DNA of 64,000 bases. It comes from Lentilactobacillus kribbianus. Lineage in GTDB: Bacteria; Bacillota; Bacilli; Lactobacillales; Lactobacillaceae. The position numbers and the translations under genes are program-made. Under the pieces are notes generated by a model that did no database searches, was not told where the DNA came from, and saw only the letters and a program-made list of their open reading frames with translations. Location of the stretch: assembly GCF_013184075.1 (NCBI RefSeq), contig NZ_JABEQQ010000002.1, forward strand, positions 1 through 64,000. Direction: 5' to 3'. Below are positions 1-7,535 of this stretch, one piece after another. Within the stretch, counting starts at the first letter, position 1. Each line of letters starts with the position of its first letter.

Positions 1-20
1 TGAATGACCTTTGTTTCCTT

Positions 21-93
21 GCCGGCTTAGCTCAGTTGGTAGAGCATCGGTATCGTAAACCGAGGGTCACAGGTTCAAGTCCTGCAGCCGGCA
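21..93 (+). tRNA. tRNA-Thr (CGT)
   Basis: A full cloverleaf is visible: a 7-bp acceptor (GCCGGCT with AGCCGGC), a D-arm of the form AGCTCAGTTGGTAGAGC, an anticodon loop ATCGTAA giving anticodon CGT, and the T-arm GGTTCAAGTCC. It reads ACG threonine codons. CCA is not encoded. It is followed at once by an intrinsic terminator, so it is the last or only gene of its transcript. Confidence 0.96.
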
Positions 94-98
94 CTATT

Positions 99-133
99 AA
101 AGAGATTAGACATAATGTCTAATCTCTTTTTTT
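99..133 (+). terminator. Intrinsic terminator after tRNA-Thr
   Basis: A long perfect stem built from AAAGAGATTAGACAT and its complement is followed by a run of T. It ends the tRNA-Thr transcript. Confidence 0.9.
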
Positions 134-176
134 GCTATTAATTTACTGTTAATATGATAATTAATAAACGTAATTA

Positions 177-223
177 TATATACCAATTTAATATAATCAG
201 TGACATTTTAAAATTGGTATATA
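177..223. promoter_or_regulatory. Paired inverted repeats upstream of the PTS genes
   Basis: A perfect 13-bp inverted repeat (TATATACCAATTT at 177-189, AAATTGGTATATA at 211-223) lies in the 257-base gap before the PTS IIB gene. A third related copy, GTGGTATATCA, lies near 279-289. The TTGGTATA core resembles the operator seen before nagA in this window (TGGTATAGACCG), so a GntR/HutC regulator such as NagR is one candidate binder. It could instead form a hairpin in the leader RNA. A possible -10 box TATAAT lies at 267-272. The binding protein is inferred; the repeats are seen. Confidence 0.5.
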
Positions 224-305
224 TTAATTAAACTGTTTTAAATGCATTAAATAGGCTTTTTTGTAATATAATTAACTTGTGGTATATCAAATAAAGTGTT
301 ACTAT

Positions 306-329
306 ACATCTAATGAAAAGATTAGATGT
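306..329 (+). promoter_or_regulatory. Leader hairpin before PTS IIB
   Basis: The 9-bp arms ACATCTAAT and ATTAGATGT, with a 6-nt loop, sit just upstream of the AAAGGAG ribosome binding site of the PTS gene. There is no T-run, so it is not a terminator. It may be an operator half-site pair or an RNA stem affecting stability or translation. Confidence 0.4.
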
Positions 330-350
330 TAATAAAGGAGAACCTATAAA

Positions 351-674
351 ATGAAAAAAGTATTATTAGTATGTGAAGCCGGTATTTCCAGTGATTTTTT
401 AGCTAAATCAGCTAAACTGTTTGTTGAACACTATCATGCACCAATTAACTATGTAACCACTGATTTTAGTGATGCTAGTACATATGACAAAAATGATCTT
501 GACTTAATCTTAGTAGCTCCACAAGCTCAATATCATGAAGAAGTGGATGAACTAATGAGTAAAAATGTGCCAGTAAGTAAAATTCCTGATGATGTATATG
601 GTTGGGCTAATGGTGAAAAACTAGTTAAATTCACTATGAATGAACTTTCACTTCCAATGTCACAAGTTGTATAA
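351..674 (+). CDS. PTS lactose/cellobiose-type EIIB subunit
   Basis: The protein has 107 aa, the normal length for a stand-alone IIB of the lactose/cellobiose family. The N-terminus KKVLLVCEAGISS carries the phosphorylatable cysteine (Cys8) at the end of the first strand, as in CelA/ChbB-type proteins. It would pass phosphate from IIA to an incoming sugar at the membrane IIC. It is preceded by AAAGGAG and followed after 3 nt by a IIA gene, so the two are translationally linked. No IIC is adjacent, so the pair must work with a permease encoded elsewhere or act as regulators. Sugar specificity cannot be told. Confidence 0.85.
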   Translation: MKKVLLVCEAGISSDFLAKSAKLFVEHYHAPINYVTTDFSDASTYDKNDLDLILVAPQAQYHEEVDELMSKNVPVSKIPDDVYGWANGEKLVKFTMNELSLPMSQVV

Positions 675-677
675 ATC

Positions 678-983
678 ATGAATGAAGCTGAATTAAATCA
701 AATTTCGATGACCATGATTGCTAAAGCCGGTCATGCTAAGAACATTATTAACGAAATTCTCATTGATTTAGAGAATCATCGTTTAACAGAAGCTAAACTA
801 TCTGAAAAATTAGCAGAGGCGCATCAGGAGCTTACTATGGCTCATAAGGAACAAAATAAAGTAATTGCTCTTAGTGATCGGATAACTTATTCATTACTAT
901 TCACCCATGCTCAAGATACGCTGATGAATACAGAAGAGTTGTTATTTATCACTAAGCATTTGGTTAAGTTGATTCCTAAGTGA
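678..983 (+). CDS. PTS lactose/cellobiose-type EIIA subunit
   Basis: The 101-aa all-helical protein has the usual size and motif order of LacF/ChbA-type IIA, including the AHKEQ helix and the active-site segment THAQDTLM. The phosphoryl-accepting His and the Asp three residues later are present. The second His of the usual HAQDH motif is Thr here. This conserved neighbour of the active site is normally present, so the change is worth noting. The gene starts 3 nt after the IIB stop without a strong Shine-Dalgarno sequence, which suggests translational coupling. It is expected to be a cytoplasmic trimer taking phosphate from HPr. Confidence 0.82.
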   Translation: MNEAELNQISMTMIAKAGHAKNIINEILIDLENHRLTEAKLSEKLAEAHQELTMAHKEQNKVIALSDRITYSLLFTHAQDTLMNTEELLFITKHLVKLIPK

Positions 984-1020
984 GATCAAAACCAAGTTAA
1001 ATTAGAATATTTAACATTAG

Positions 1021-1055
1021 AAATGAGAGAAAAATTTGAATTTCTCTCATTTTTT
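1021..1055 (+). terminator. Terminator after PTS IIB-IIA
   Basis: An AAATGAGAGAAA stem pairs with TTTCTCTCATTT around a short loop and runs into T-rich sequence. Confidence 0.85.
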
Positions 1056-1056
1056 A

Positions 1057-1146
1057 TTGTATTTAAAGTTTTATAAGTTTATAATACTAAATATGATTTA
1101 CTTCGAAATTCAGAAGTAGGCTAAAAACCACTTTCGAATAACCTAC
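1057..1146 (+). promoter_or_regulatory. Promoter and structured leader of dtpT
   Basis: TTGTAT (1057-1062), a 17-bp spacer and TATAAT (1080-1085) make a good vegetative promoter. The roughly 90-nt leader can form two overlapping stems: ACTTC (1100-1104) with GAAGT (1113-1117), and GTAGG (1116-1120) with CCTAC (1142-1146). They share bases and so exclude each other, which would fit a leader switch. No known riboswitch class was recognised. Confidence 0.55.
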
Positions 1147-1178
1147 GGGGAATTTGAATTTAACATGGAGGTATTAAT

Positions 1179-2675
1179 TTGCAAGATAAGACGACAGCAC
1201 GTTTAGATATGGAAAAACGGCAAGATGCATCATTCTTCGGACAACCTCGAGGATTATCCACACTGTTCTTTACAGAAATGTGGGAACGGTTCAGTTACTA
1301 CGGCATGCGTGCCATTCTGTTGTACTACATGTACTTCAGTGTTTCAAAGGGTGGTTTAGGATTTTCACAAACCGACGCAGCCTCTGTTATGGCCATTTAT
1401 GGTTCCTTAGTTTATTTATCATCTGTTATCGGTGGTTACTTAAGTGATCGCTTGTGGGGAAGTCGTAAAACTGTCTTTTATGGCGGGGTCTTGATTATGT
1501 TTGGTCATATTGTTTTGGCTTTACCAATGGGATCTGTAGCACTGTTCTCATCAATCGCTTTAATTGTTTTAGGTACTGGGTTGTTAAAACCTAACGTTTC
1601 TGAAATGGTTGGGGGATTATATACCGAAACTGATGACCGACGCGATTCTGGTTTTACTATTTTCGTTTTCGGGATTAACTTAGGTTCCTTCGTAGCTCCA
1701 TTGCTAGTTGGTTACGTTGGTCTTAACATTAACTTCCACTTAGGTTTCTCATTGGCCGCTGTAGGTATGTTCTTTGGTCTCTTGCAATACTATCTTGGTG
1801 GTAAAAAACACTTACCAAGTAATAGTTTGTTCCCGTCAGATCCATTAGAACCAGAAGATGCTAAGAAACTATCAATTTACGTTGGTAGCGGCATTGCAGT
1901 TTTTGCTCTTATCTTGGTTCTCTTGGCTATGATTGGTAAGCTAAATATTAACAGCATTATTTCACTCTTGAGTATCATTGCTGTGTTAACTCCAGTTGTT
2001 TACTTTATTGTGATTTTATCAAGTAAAAAAGTTACTAAAGTTGAACGTTCACGGGTTATGGCATACATTCCATTGTTTATTGCTGCAGCTATTTTCTGGG
2101 CAATCTCAGAACAAGGTTCAGTGGTTATGGCGTTGTTTGCTGAAAACCAAACTCAAAACAATTTGATGGGCTTTAATATTCCTGCTTCTTGGTATCAATC
2201 ATTAAACCCATTGTTTATCATGATTTACACGCCAATCTTCGCAACCCTTTGGGCTAAGTTAGGAAAACGACAACCAAGTTCTCCTGCTAAATTCTCTACT
2301 GGGATGTTCTTTGCCGGAGCATCATACCTCTTCATGGTTATCCCAGTTTCATTATTTGGCGCTCACGCTAAAGTTAGTCCACTTTGGTTAGTTGGTAGTT
2401 GGGCCATCATTGAAATTGCGGAAATGTTGATTTCACCAATCGGCTTGTCAGTAACTACTAAGTTGGCACCAAAAGCCTTTGAATCTCAAATGATGAGTAT
2501 GTGGTTCTTGGCTGATGCTGCTGGTCAAGCGGTTAACTCCCAAATTGTTCACTTCTACACTCCAGACAATGAAATCATGTACTTCAGTGTTATTGGGGCA
2601 GTTGCCATTATCGCCGGAATTATCTTAGCCTTAATGGTCAAACCAGTTAAGAAGTTAATGGAAGGCGTTAACTAA
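1179..2675 (+). CDS. dtpT: Proton-dependent di-/tripeptide transporter (POT/PTR2 family)
   Basis: The 498-aa membrane protein has about 14 hydrophobic segments, the size of DtpT of lactic acid bacteria. The N-terminal signature FFTEMWERFSYYGMRAIL contains the ExxER proton-coupling motif (EMWER) and the following YYGM typical of POT proteins. The segment FGINLGSFVAPLLVGY matches the second PTR2 signature region. It imports di- and tripeptides with protons across the cytoplasmic membrane, which matters in an amino-acid-auxotrophic organism. The start is TTG, 7 nt after GGAGG. It has its own promoter, leader and terminator. Confidence 0.95.
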   Translation: MQDKTTARLDMEKRQDASFFGQPRGLSTLFFTEMWERFSYYGMRAILLYYMYFSVSKGGLGFSQTDAASVMAIYGSLVYLSSVIGGYLSDRLWGSRKTVFYGGVLIMFGHIVLALPMGSVALFSSIALIVLGTGLLKPNVSEMVGGLYTETDDRRDSGFTIFVFGINLGSFVAPLLVGYVGLNINFHLGFSLAAVGMFFGLLQYYLGGKKHLPSNSLFPSDPLEPEDAKKLSIYVGSGIAVFALILVLLAMIGKLNINSIISLLSIIAVLTPVVYFIVILSSKKVTKVERSRVMAYIPLFIAAAIFWAISEQGSVVMALFAENQTQNNLMGFNIPASWYQSLNPLFIMIYTPIFATLWAKLGKRQPSSPAKFSTGMFFAGASYLFMVIPVSLFGAHAKVSPLWLVGSWAIIEIAEMLISPIGLSVTTKLAPKAFESQMMSMWFLADAAGQAVNSQIVHFYTPDNEIMYFSVIGAVAIIAGIILALMVKPVKKLMEGVN

Positions 2676-2689
2676 AATAATATTTGTTG

Positions 2690-2722
2690 AAAAGTGTTAT
2701 CCTATGGGTAACGCTTTTTTTG
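2690..2722 (+). terminator. Terminator after dtpT
   Basis: The stem AAAGTGTTATC/GGGTAACGCTTT (with G-U pairs) and a T7 run lie immediately after the transporter gene. Confidence 0.8.
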
Positions 2723-2735
2723 TGGGGTGAAATTG

Positions 2736-3554
2736 ATGAAAGTAGCTTTTTCTAGTGATATTCATTTAGATATTAATCATTTAGACGTGAATCAAGTGGT
2801 GTCACTACAAGCCAATTATTTAAAGCGCCAGGCGGTAGATTATTACTTTATTATTGGAGACAGCTTTAATGACTTTCAAAAAACATTAAATTACGTTCAT
2901 TCACTTCAACAGGCCTTACCTAAGGTAATCATCAAATTTTTAGCCGGCAACCACGATATGTTCAACGGAATTAATTATGAAGACTTAGAAAATGAAGTAG
3001 ATGCTAATTATTTTCATAATCAATTTGTGGATTTGCCCAAGACAAATTGGCGTATTATTGGTAATAATGGGTGGTATGATTACTCATACGCGGCACACTT
3101 ACAACGAAGTGCTGATCGGTTTTACCATTGGAAACAAGCCTATTGGGCTGATCGTATAATTGAGCAACCAGAAAGCGATATAAGCCGATTTCAGCGTGCA
3201 TTAACCCAAGTCAATACCAATTTACTCCAGGCCAAACAACACGGCCGAAAAACGGTTTTATTGACTCATTTTGTACCTAATCAACATTTCATTCACTATA
3301 CGGCTGATGATCGTTTTTTTAATATGGCTAATGGAATGTTAGGCGGGATTGGCCTTGAACGATTAATTAATCAATACCATGTGCCGCTGGTGGTATTTGG
3401 TCACTTACATCGACGGTTTACTCCCATCACAATTAAAGATACTCGTTACTATAATGTGGCGGTAGGATATCATAATCGACGACATAATGAGTGGCAAAAC
3501 CCTGATTTTATAAGGGAATGGCAACAGCAGACAAAAATAATTAATTTTTTTTAG
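2736..3554 (+). CDS. Calcineurin-like metallophosphoesterase
   Basis: All metallophosphoesterase motifs are present in order: SSDIHLD (DxH), GDSFND (GDxxxD-like), GNHD, THFVP and GHLHRR (GHxH). They build a dinuclear metal site. At about 272 aa it is a stand-alone cytoplasmic phosphoesterase whose substrate (nucleotide, nucleic acid or phosphodiester) cannot be told. An in-frame GTG lies 9 nt upstream, but the ATG at 2736 sits at the right distance from GGGGTG and starts the first strand (MKVAFSSD). It is monocistronic, between the dtpT terminator and a tRNA operon. Confidence 0.85.
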   Translation: MKVAFSSDIHLDINHLDVNQVVSLQANYLKRQAVDYYFIIGDSFNDFQKTLNYVHSLQQALPKVIIKFLAGNHDMFNGINYEDLENEVDANYFHNQFVDLPKTNWRIIGNNGWYDYSYAAHLQRSADRFYHWKQAYWADRIIEQPESDISRFQRALTQVNTNLLQAKQHGRKTVLLTHFVPNQHFIHYTADDRFFNMANGMLGGIGLERLINQYHVPLVVFGHLHRRFTPITIKDTRYYNVAVGYHNRRHNEWQNPDFIREWQQQTKIINFF

Positions 3555-3562
3555 AAAAACTA

Positions 3563-3591
3563 TTGACGAATATCAATATATTTTGTATTAT
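3563..3591 (+). promoter_or_regulatory. Promoter of the tRNA-Tyr/tRNA-Gln operon
   Basis: TTGACG and TATTAT are separated by exactly 17 bp, about 40 nt before the first tRNA. Confidence 0.8.
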
Positions 3592-3634
3592 TATATTCGT
3601 TGGTTAAGAGATATCAGTTACCAGCAAACATCAT

Positions 3635-3717
3635 GGAGGGGTAGCGAAGTCTGGCTAAACGCGACGGACTGTAAATCCGTTCCTTCGGGTTCAGTGGTTC
3701 GAATCCACTCCTCTCCA
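3635..3717 (+). tRNA. tRNA-Tyr (GTA)
   Basis: The class II tRNA has the acceptor GGAGGGG/CCTCTCC, anticodon loop CTGTAAA (anticodon GTA), a long variable arm (TCCTTCGGG region) and the T-arm GTGGTTCGAATCCAC. CCA is not encoded. It is the first gene of a two-tRNA operon. Confidence 0.96.
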
Positions 3718-3726
3718 TCTTATTAT

Positions 3727-3798
3727 TGGGCTATAGCCAAGCGGTAAGGCAACGGGTTTTGATCCCGTCATGCGCTGGTTCGATCCCAGCTAGCCCAA
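3727..3798 (+). tRNA. tRNA-Gln (TTG)
   Basis: The acceptor TGGGCTA pairs with TAGCCCA, the anticodon loop TTTTGAT gives TTG, and the T-arm is CTGGTTCGATCCCAG. The U1 start is typical of tRNA-Gln. It lies 9 nt after tRNA-Tyr and is followed by a terminator. Confidence 0.96.
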
Positions 3799-3803
3799 CT
3801 AAA

Positions 3804-3839
3804 TAAAAAGATGCTAATTTCGATTAGCATCTTTTTTTT
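3804..3839 (+). terminator. Terminator of the tRNA operon
   Basis: AAAGATGCTAAT and ATTAGCATCTTT form a strong stem followed by a T-tract. Confidence 0.9.
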
Positions 3840-3933
3840 ATTTTCTAAATCTTTTAGACGATAAATTGGTATAATGGAATTTATAAGAACCAATAGAATT
3901 ATTTAATTAATTGTAGGATACGGAGGAATGACC

Positions 3934-4740
3934 ATGAAAATAGGATTTGTCGGAGTAGGGGCGATGGCCAAAGCCATTATTCAAGGACTCTTAAAGGCTC
4001 AAATTGGACCAGCCAGCGATATATTGGTCCATAGTGCTCATCAGGCCAATTATGAACCGTATGCGCAAAAATATGGCTTAACTCCAATCGCCAGTAATCA
4101 GGAATTAGTCAGTCAAAGTGATTTGGTGGTTTTAGCAGTGGTGCCGCAGCAATTAGAAGCAGTAATGAAAGAAATTGCTGACAGTTTAACTACTAAAAAA
4201 GCGTTAATTTCGATTGTTTCCGGTGTATCCTTACAACGGTTGGAAGAGTTATCTAGCTATGATCAACCGATTTTAAGAACTTTACCTAATATTAATGCTG
4301 AATATGGTCAAGGCATGACAGCGGTGGTAGCTAATTCTAATTTGAATGGTAGCTTACTGAGTCAGGCTAAAACTGTCTTTACTGCTACAGGAACTATTAT
4401 TGATTTACCAGAAGAACAATTTCCTGTTTTCTCGGCCATTTCTGGCAGTGCGGTGGCCTATATTGATTACTTTATAGATGTTTTGAGCCGAGCGGGTGTT
4501 AAGTATGGTTTGAACAAGCAGATAGCCACTCAAATTGCTGCTCAAACCACTTTAGGATCGGCTAATTCTTTAATTGAGTCGAAAGATACGCCGGCTAATT
4601 TAATTGATCAGGTATGTTCACCTGGTGGAGATACCATTGCCGGGTTACTAGCTATGGAGCAAAATGGGTTACTAAATGCGGTGATTAAAGGAATTGATGC
4701 CACAATTGAAAAATCAACCGGAAATAATAAAACCATTTGA
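3934..4740 (+). CDS. proC: Pyrroline-5-carboxylate reductase
   Basis: The 268-aa NAD(P)H-dependent enzyme converts pyrroline-5-carboxylate to proline. The N-terminal Rossmann motif GFVGVGAMAKAI binds the cofactor. The C-terminal ProC signature is seen as GSANSLIESKDTPANLIDQV followed by CSPGGDTIAGL. The start was set at ATG 3934, 7 nt after GGAGG. The ATG at 3928 nearly touches the ribosome site. It stands alone without proA or proB. The nagA promoter overlaps its last codon. Confidence 0.94.
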   Translation: MKIGFVGVGAMAKAIIQGLLKAQIGPASDILVHSAHQANYEPYAQKYGLTPIASNQELVSQSDLVVLAVVPQQLEAVMKEIADSLTTKKALISIVSGVSLQRLEELSSYDQPILRTLPNINAEYGQGMTAVVANSNLNGSLLSQAKTVFTATGTIIDLPEEQFPVFSAISGSAVAYIDYFIDVLSRAGVKYGLNKQIATQIAAQTTLGSANSLIESKDTPANLIDQVCSPGGDTIAGLLAMEQNGLLNAVIKGIDATIEKSTGNNKTI

Positions 4741-4765
4741 AACTTTGGTATAGACCGGATATACT
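4737..4765 (+). promoter_or_regulatory. nagA promoter with NagR-type operator
   Basis: TTGAAA (4737-4742), 17 bp and TATACT (4760-4765) form a near-consensus promoter. Its spacer contains TGGTATAGACCG (4746-4757), matching the GntR/HutC (NagR/DasR) operator pattern TGGTnTAnACCA at all but the last position. A repressor bound there would block RNA polymerase. NagR, encoded two genes on, is the obvious ligand-responsive candidate. A small hairpin (TTCCAT/ATGGAA) follows before the AGGAGG site. Confidence 0.78.
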
Positions 4766-4815
4766 AAGAGGTGTACTTCCATATTAAAATGGAAAAATTT
4801 TAGGAGGGTCTTCCA

Positions 4816-5949
4816 ATGAGTATTGTGTTAAAGCACGTAAAAATCTATACCGGTGATCGAGTAATTAATGATGGCTACATTCGTTTCAGTGAAAAGGTTG
4901 AAGCCGTTGATCCAATGAGTGAATATGTTGCACTTCCTGATGATGAGATTCATTATCTACGTGATAAAGTGGTTACTCCAGGATTTATCGATGTCCACAC
5001 CCACGGTGGTTACGGCTTTGATACTATGGATGGTAACCCAGATGAAATTGATCAAATGGTTAATTCAATGGCTAAAGAAGGAGTCACCAGTGTTTTTCCT
5101 ACCACAATGACCCAATCAGTAGCCAATATTGATAAATCGATGCAAGCTATTAATGAAGTAGCTCAACATAATCGATTGATTCAAGGTATTCATTTGGAAG
5201 GACCATTTATTGCAGCAATGTTTAAAGGGGCTCAACCAGAAGAATATATTCAAGATCCAAATGTTGATCTATTAGCTAACTGGGATGAATTATCGGGAGA
5301 TCGAGTACGATTAATTACCTACGCACCTGAAGATCCAGGGGCTAAAGAATTTGAAGCTTGGTGTCTAGCTCACAATGTGGTACCTTCTGTGGGACATAGT
5401 AACGCTACTAGAGAGCAATTATTAGATAGTAAAGCTAGTCATGCTACTCATCTCTACAATGCACAACGTGAATTTAAGCACAGGGAACCAGGCGTAACTG
5501 GGCACGTGATGTTAGAAGATAATATTTATGCCGAATTAATCTGTGATGGTTTCCACATTGTTCCAGATATGATTAAATTAGCTTATGAACAAAAAGGGCC
5601 TAAGAAAATCGAATTAGTAACGGACTCCATGCGAGCTAAGGGCATGCCCGAAGGAATTAGTGAACTTGGTGGTCAAAAAGTGATTGTTAAAGATAAGCAG
5701 GCGCGCTTAGAATCTGGTAATTTAGCCGGTTCGGTACTCCGTTTTGATGACGCTTTTAGAAATATCATGGATTTCACGGGCTGCAGTATGGAAGAAGCCG
5801 TTTGGATGAGTTCTACCAACCAAGCTACTGAGTTTAACTTGGTGGATAAAGGGCAGCTAGAAGTTGGCTTTGATGCTGATTTAAATATTTTTGATAATCA
5901 AATGCAAATTGTAGATACTTATAGTTATGGAAAGTCGGTTAACGACTAA
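4816..5949 (+). CDS. nagA: N-acetylglucosamine-6-phosphate deacetylase
   Basis: The 377-aa amidohydrolase-fold enzyme converts GlcNAc-6-P to GlcN-6-P plus acetate in amino-sugar catabolism and wall recycling. Visible motifs are DVHTHGGYGFDT (first metal-binding HxH), HLEGPF (metal-binding Glu), GHSNA, ATHLYNA and VTDSMRAKG with the catalytic Asp. Later in the protein lie GNLAGSVLR and the typical NQA...G.L..G.DADL ending. AGGAGG stands in front of the ATG. It forms an operon with the GntR regulator 19 nt downstream. Confidence 0.95.
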   Translation: MSIVLKHVKIYTGDRVINDGYIRFSEKVEAVDPMSEYVALPDDEIHYLRDKVVTPGFIDVHTHGGYGFDTMDGNPDEIDQMVNSMAKEGVTSVFPTTMTQSVANIDKSMQAINEVAQHNRLIQGIHLEGPFIAAMFKGAQPEEYIQDPNVDLLANWDELSGDRVRLITYAPEDPGAKEFEAWCLAHNVVPSVGHSNATREQLLDSKASHATHLYNAQREFKHREPGVTGHVMLEDNIYAELICDGFHIVPDMIKLAYEQKGPKKIELVTDSMRAKGMPEGISELGGQKVIVKDKQARLESGNLAGSVLRFDDAFRNIMDFTGCSMEEAVWMSSTNQATEFNLVDKGQLEVGFDADLNIFDNQMQIVDTYSYGKSVND

Positions 5950-5967
5950 TTTAAAGGAGTGAGCGTT

Positions 5968-6672
5968 TTGGGATTGCCAATTTATATTCAAATTCATAAT
6001 GAAATTAGACGAGATATTGAAGCCGGAAAATGGCAAGTTGGTGATCGAATTCCGTCGGAACGTGAGTTATCTTTAAACTTTGGGGTGAGTCGAATGACTT
6101 TACGACAAGCGATTCAAACCTTAGTGGATGAAGGTATTTTGGAACGACGGGTTGGCTCAGGAACTTATGTAGCTAATCAAAAAGTTCAAGAAAAAATGAC
6201 CGGGGTAACTAGTTTTACCGACTTAATGTTGGCTTCGGGTAAGAAACCATCTAGCAAAACCATTTCATATCATACGATGGAACCGTCACTGAGTGAAATG
6301 GAACGGTTAAAGTTAGATCAAGACGAACCAGTTTTGCGAATGGAACGAATTCGTTATGGGGATGATATTCCGATTTGTTTTGAAGTGGCAACGGTCCCAG
6401 AAAAAATTGTTACGGGGTTAGAAAAAACCGAAGTAACAAGCTCGCTATATCATGCACTAGAACAAAAAAAGAATCTGCAACCAGGACGAGCCGAACAGAC
6501 CGTTTCAGCAATGTTAGCTTCGGAAAGAATTGCAGAATTTTTAGATATCAAACGAGGCGAGGCTATTTTGCGACTTCGCCAAACTACTTACTTACAAGAT
6601 GGCCGACCATTTGAATACGTTCGGACCCAATATGTAGGTGATCGATTTGAATTTTTCCTTGAAAAAGGCTAA
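5968..6672 (+). CDS. nagR: GntR/HutC-family repressor, probable NagR
   Basis: The N-terminal winged helix carries the GntR signature (GDRIPSERELSLNFGVSRMTLRQA). The C-terminal UTRA-type effector domain follows after residue 75, total about 235 aa. HutC-type regulators next to nagA sense amino-sugar phosphates. Co-transcription with nagA and the operator in the nagA promoter support autoregulation of the pair. The start was set at TTG 5968, 8 nt after AAGGAG. The in-frame GTG at 5959 overlaps the ribosome site. Confidence 0.9.
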   Translation: MGLPIYIQIHNEIRRDIEAGKWQVGDRIPSERELSLNFGVSRMTLRQAIQTLVDEGILERRVGSGTYVANQKVQEKMTGVTSFTDLMLASGKKPSSKTISYHTMEPSLSEMERLKLDQDEPVLRMERIRYGDDIPICFEVATVPEKIVTGLEKTEVTSSLYHALEQKKNLQPGRAEQTVSAMLASERIAEFLDIKRGEAILRLRQTTYLQDGRPFEYVRTQYVGDRFEFFLEKG

Positions 6673-6673
6673 T

Positions 6674-6705
6674 AAAAAAGCTTCCTCATTGAGGGAGCTT
6701 TTTTA
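6674..6705. terminator. Bidirectional terminator between nagR and tagA
   Basis: AAAAAAGCTTCCTC/GAGGGAGCTTTTTT has A-runs on one side and T-runs on the other, so it can end both converging transcripts. It overlaps the last codon of the minus-strand glycosyltransferase gene. Confidence 0.85.
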
Positions 6706-7431
6706 TTTATGTTGTTGGCGCTCATGTATAACAGCAAGCAAGTATTGAGGCAATACCATTAACCGGCCAAAACGACTGGGTTCTTTAACTGCCCGATAAA
6801 GCCATTCTAGATGTAATTGTTGCCAAAGTTTAGGGGCCCGTTTAACGGTTCCGGTTAAAACATCAAAGGAGCCACCTAAGCCAATCCAAACAGCGTTAGT
6901 AACGTGACGATACTTGGCGATAAAGGTTTCTTGTTTAGGATAACCAGTGGCCACAAAAACCATATCTGGACTAGTATTTTGAATATCAGCGACAATTGGT
7001 TGCTCATCGTCAAAATAACCGTCTTGAACACCGGCCACTCGCAAATTAGGATATTTTTCACGGAGTACTTGTTTTAATTTTTGACTGACCTCTGGCTTAG
7101 CTCCAATAAAATAAGCTGATTTATGATTTTGATGGCCCCAAGCTAGTAACTCGGTAAAAATATCATAACCAGTAACTCGTTGGGGCAAAGGAGTACCTAA
7201 AATTTTGGCCCCAATAATAATACCAATGCCATCAGCAACAATAGCATCAGCAGAACGAATGGTTTCTAAATATTGAGGGTGTTTTTTAGCATACATAACA
7301 ATTTCTGGATTAGCAGTTACCACAAACTCATTACGATGTTCGTTGATATCTTTATGTAATTTGGTGGTAAAATTATGAAGGGTAGTTTTAGTAAATGAAA
7401 CCCCAAGGATTGAAACGGTATTAGCTTTCAT
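6703..7431 (-). CDS. tagA: WecG/TagA/CpsF-family glycosyltransferase
   Basis: The 242-aa protein has the hallmarks of the family: the TANPEIVMYAKK segment with the conserved Asn-Pro, ADGIGIIIGAKILG, the conserved PQRVTGYD motif, YFIGAKPEV and a C-terminal WLYRAVKEPSRFGR. TagA adds ManNAc to lipid-linked GlcNAc in wall teichoic acid linkage-unit synthesis on the cytoplasmic membrane face. Other family members make capsule or exopolysaccharide, so the exact sugar is inferred. It is monocistronic, with AAAGGA before the ATG. Confidence 0.9.
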   Translation of the reverse strand: MKANTVSILGVSFTKTTLHNFTTKLHKDINEHRNEFVVTANPEIVMYAKKHPQYLETIRSADAIVADGIGIIIGAKILGTPLPQRVTGYDIFTELLAWGHQNHKSAYFIGAKPEVSQKLKQVLREKYPNLRVAGVQDGYFDDEQPIVADIQNTSPDMVFVATGYPKQETFIAKYRHVTNAVWIGLGGSFDVLTGTVKRAPKLWQQLHLEWLYRAVKEPSRFGRLMVLPQYLLAVIHERQQHK

Positions 7432-7535
7432 AGGAATTTCCTTTCAATTTATTGCTCTAAAGCTAGTATTTTCATTTTTGAAAATGTTAGAATGAACATT
7501 AATCATATAAGTTGGCAAGGAGGGTTCTTGAAATC

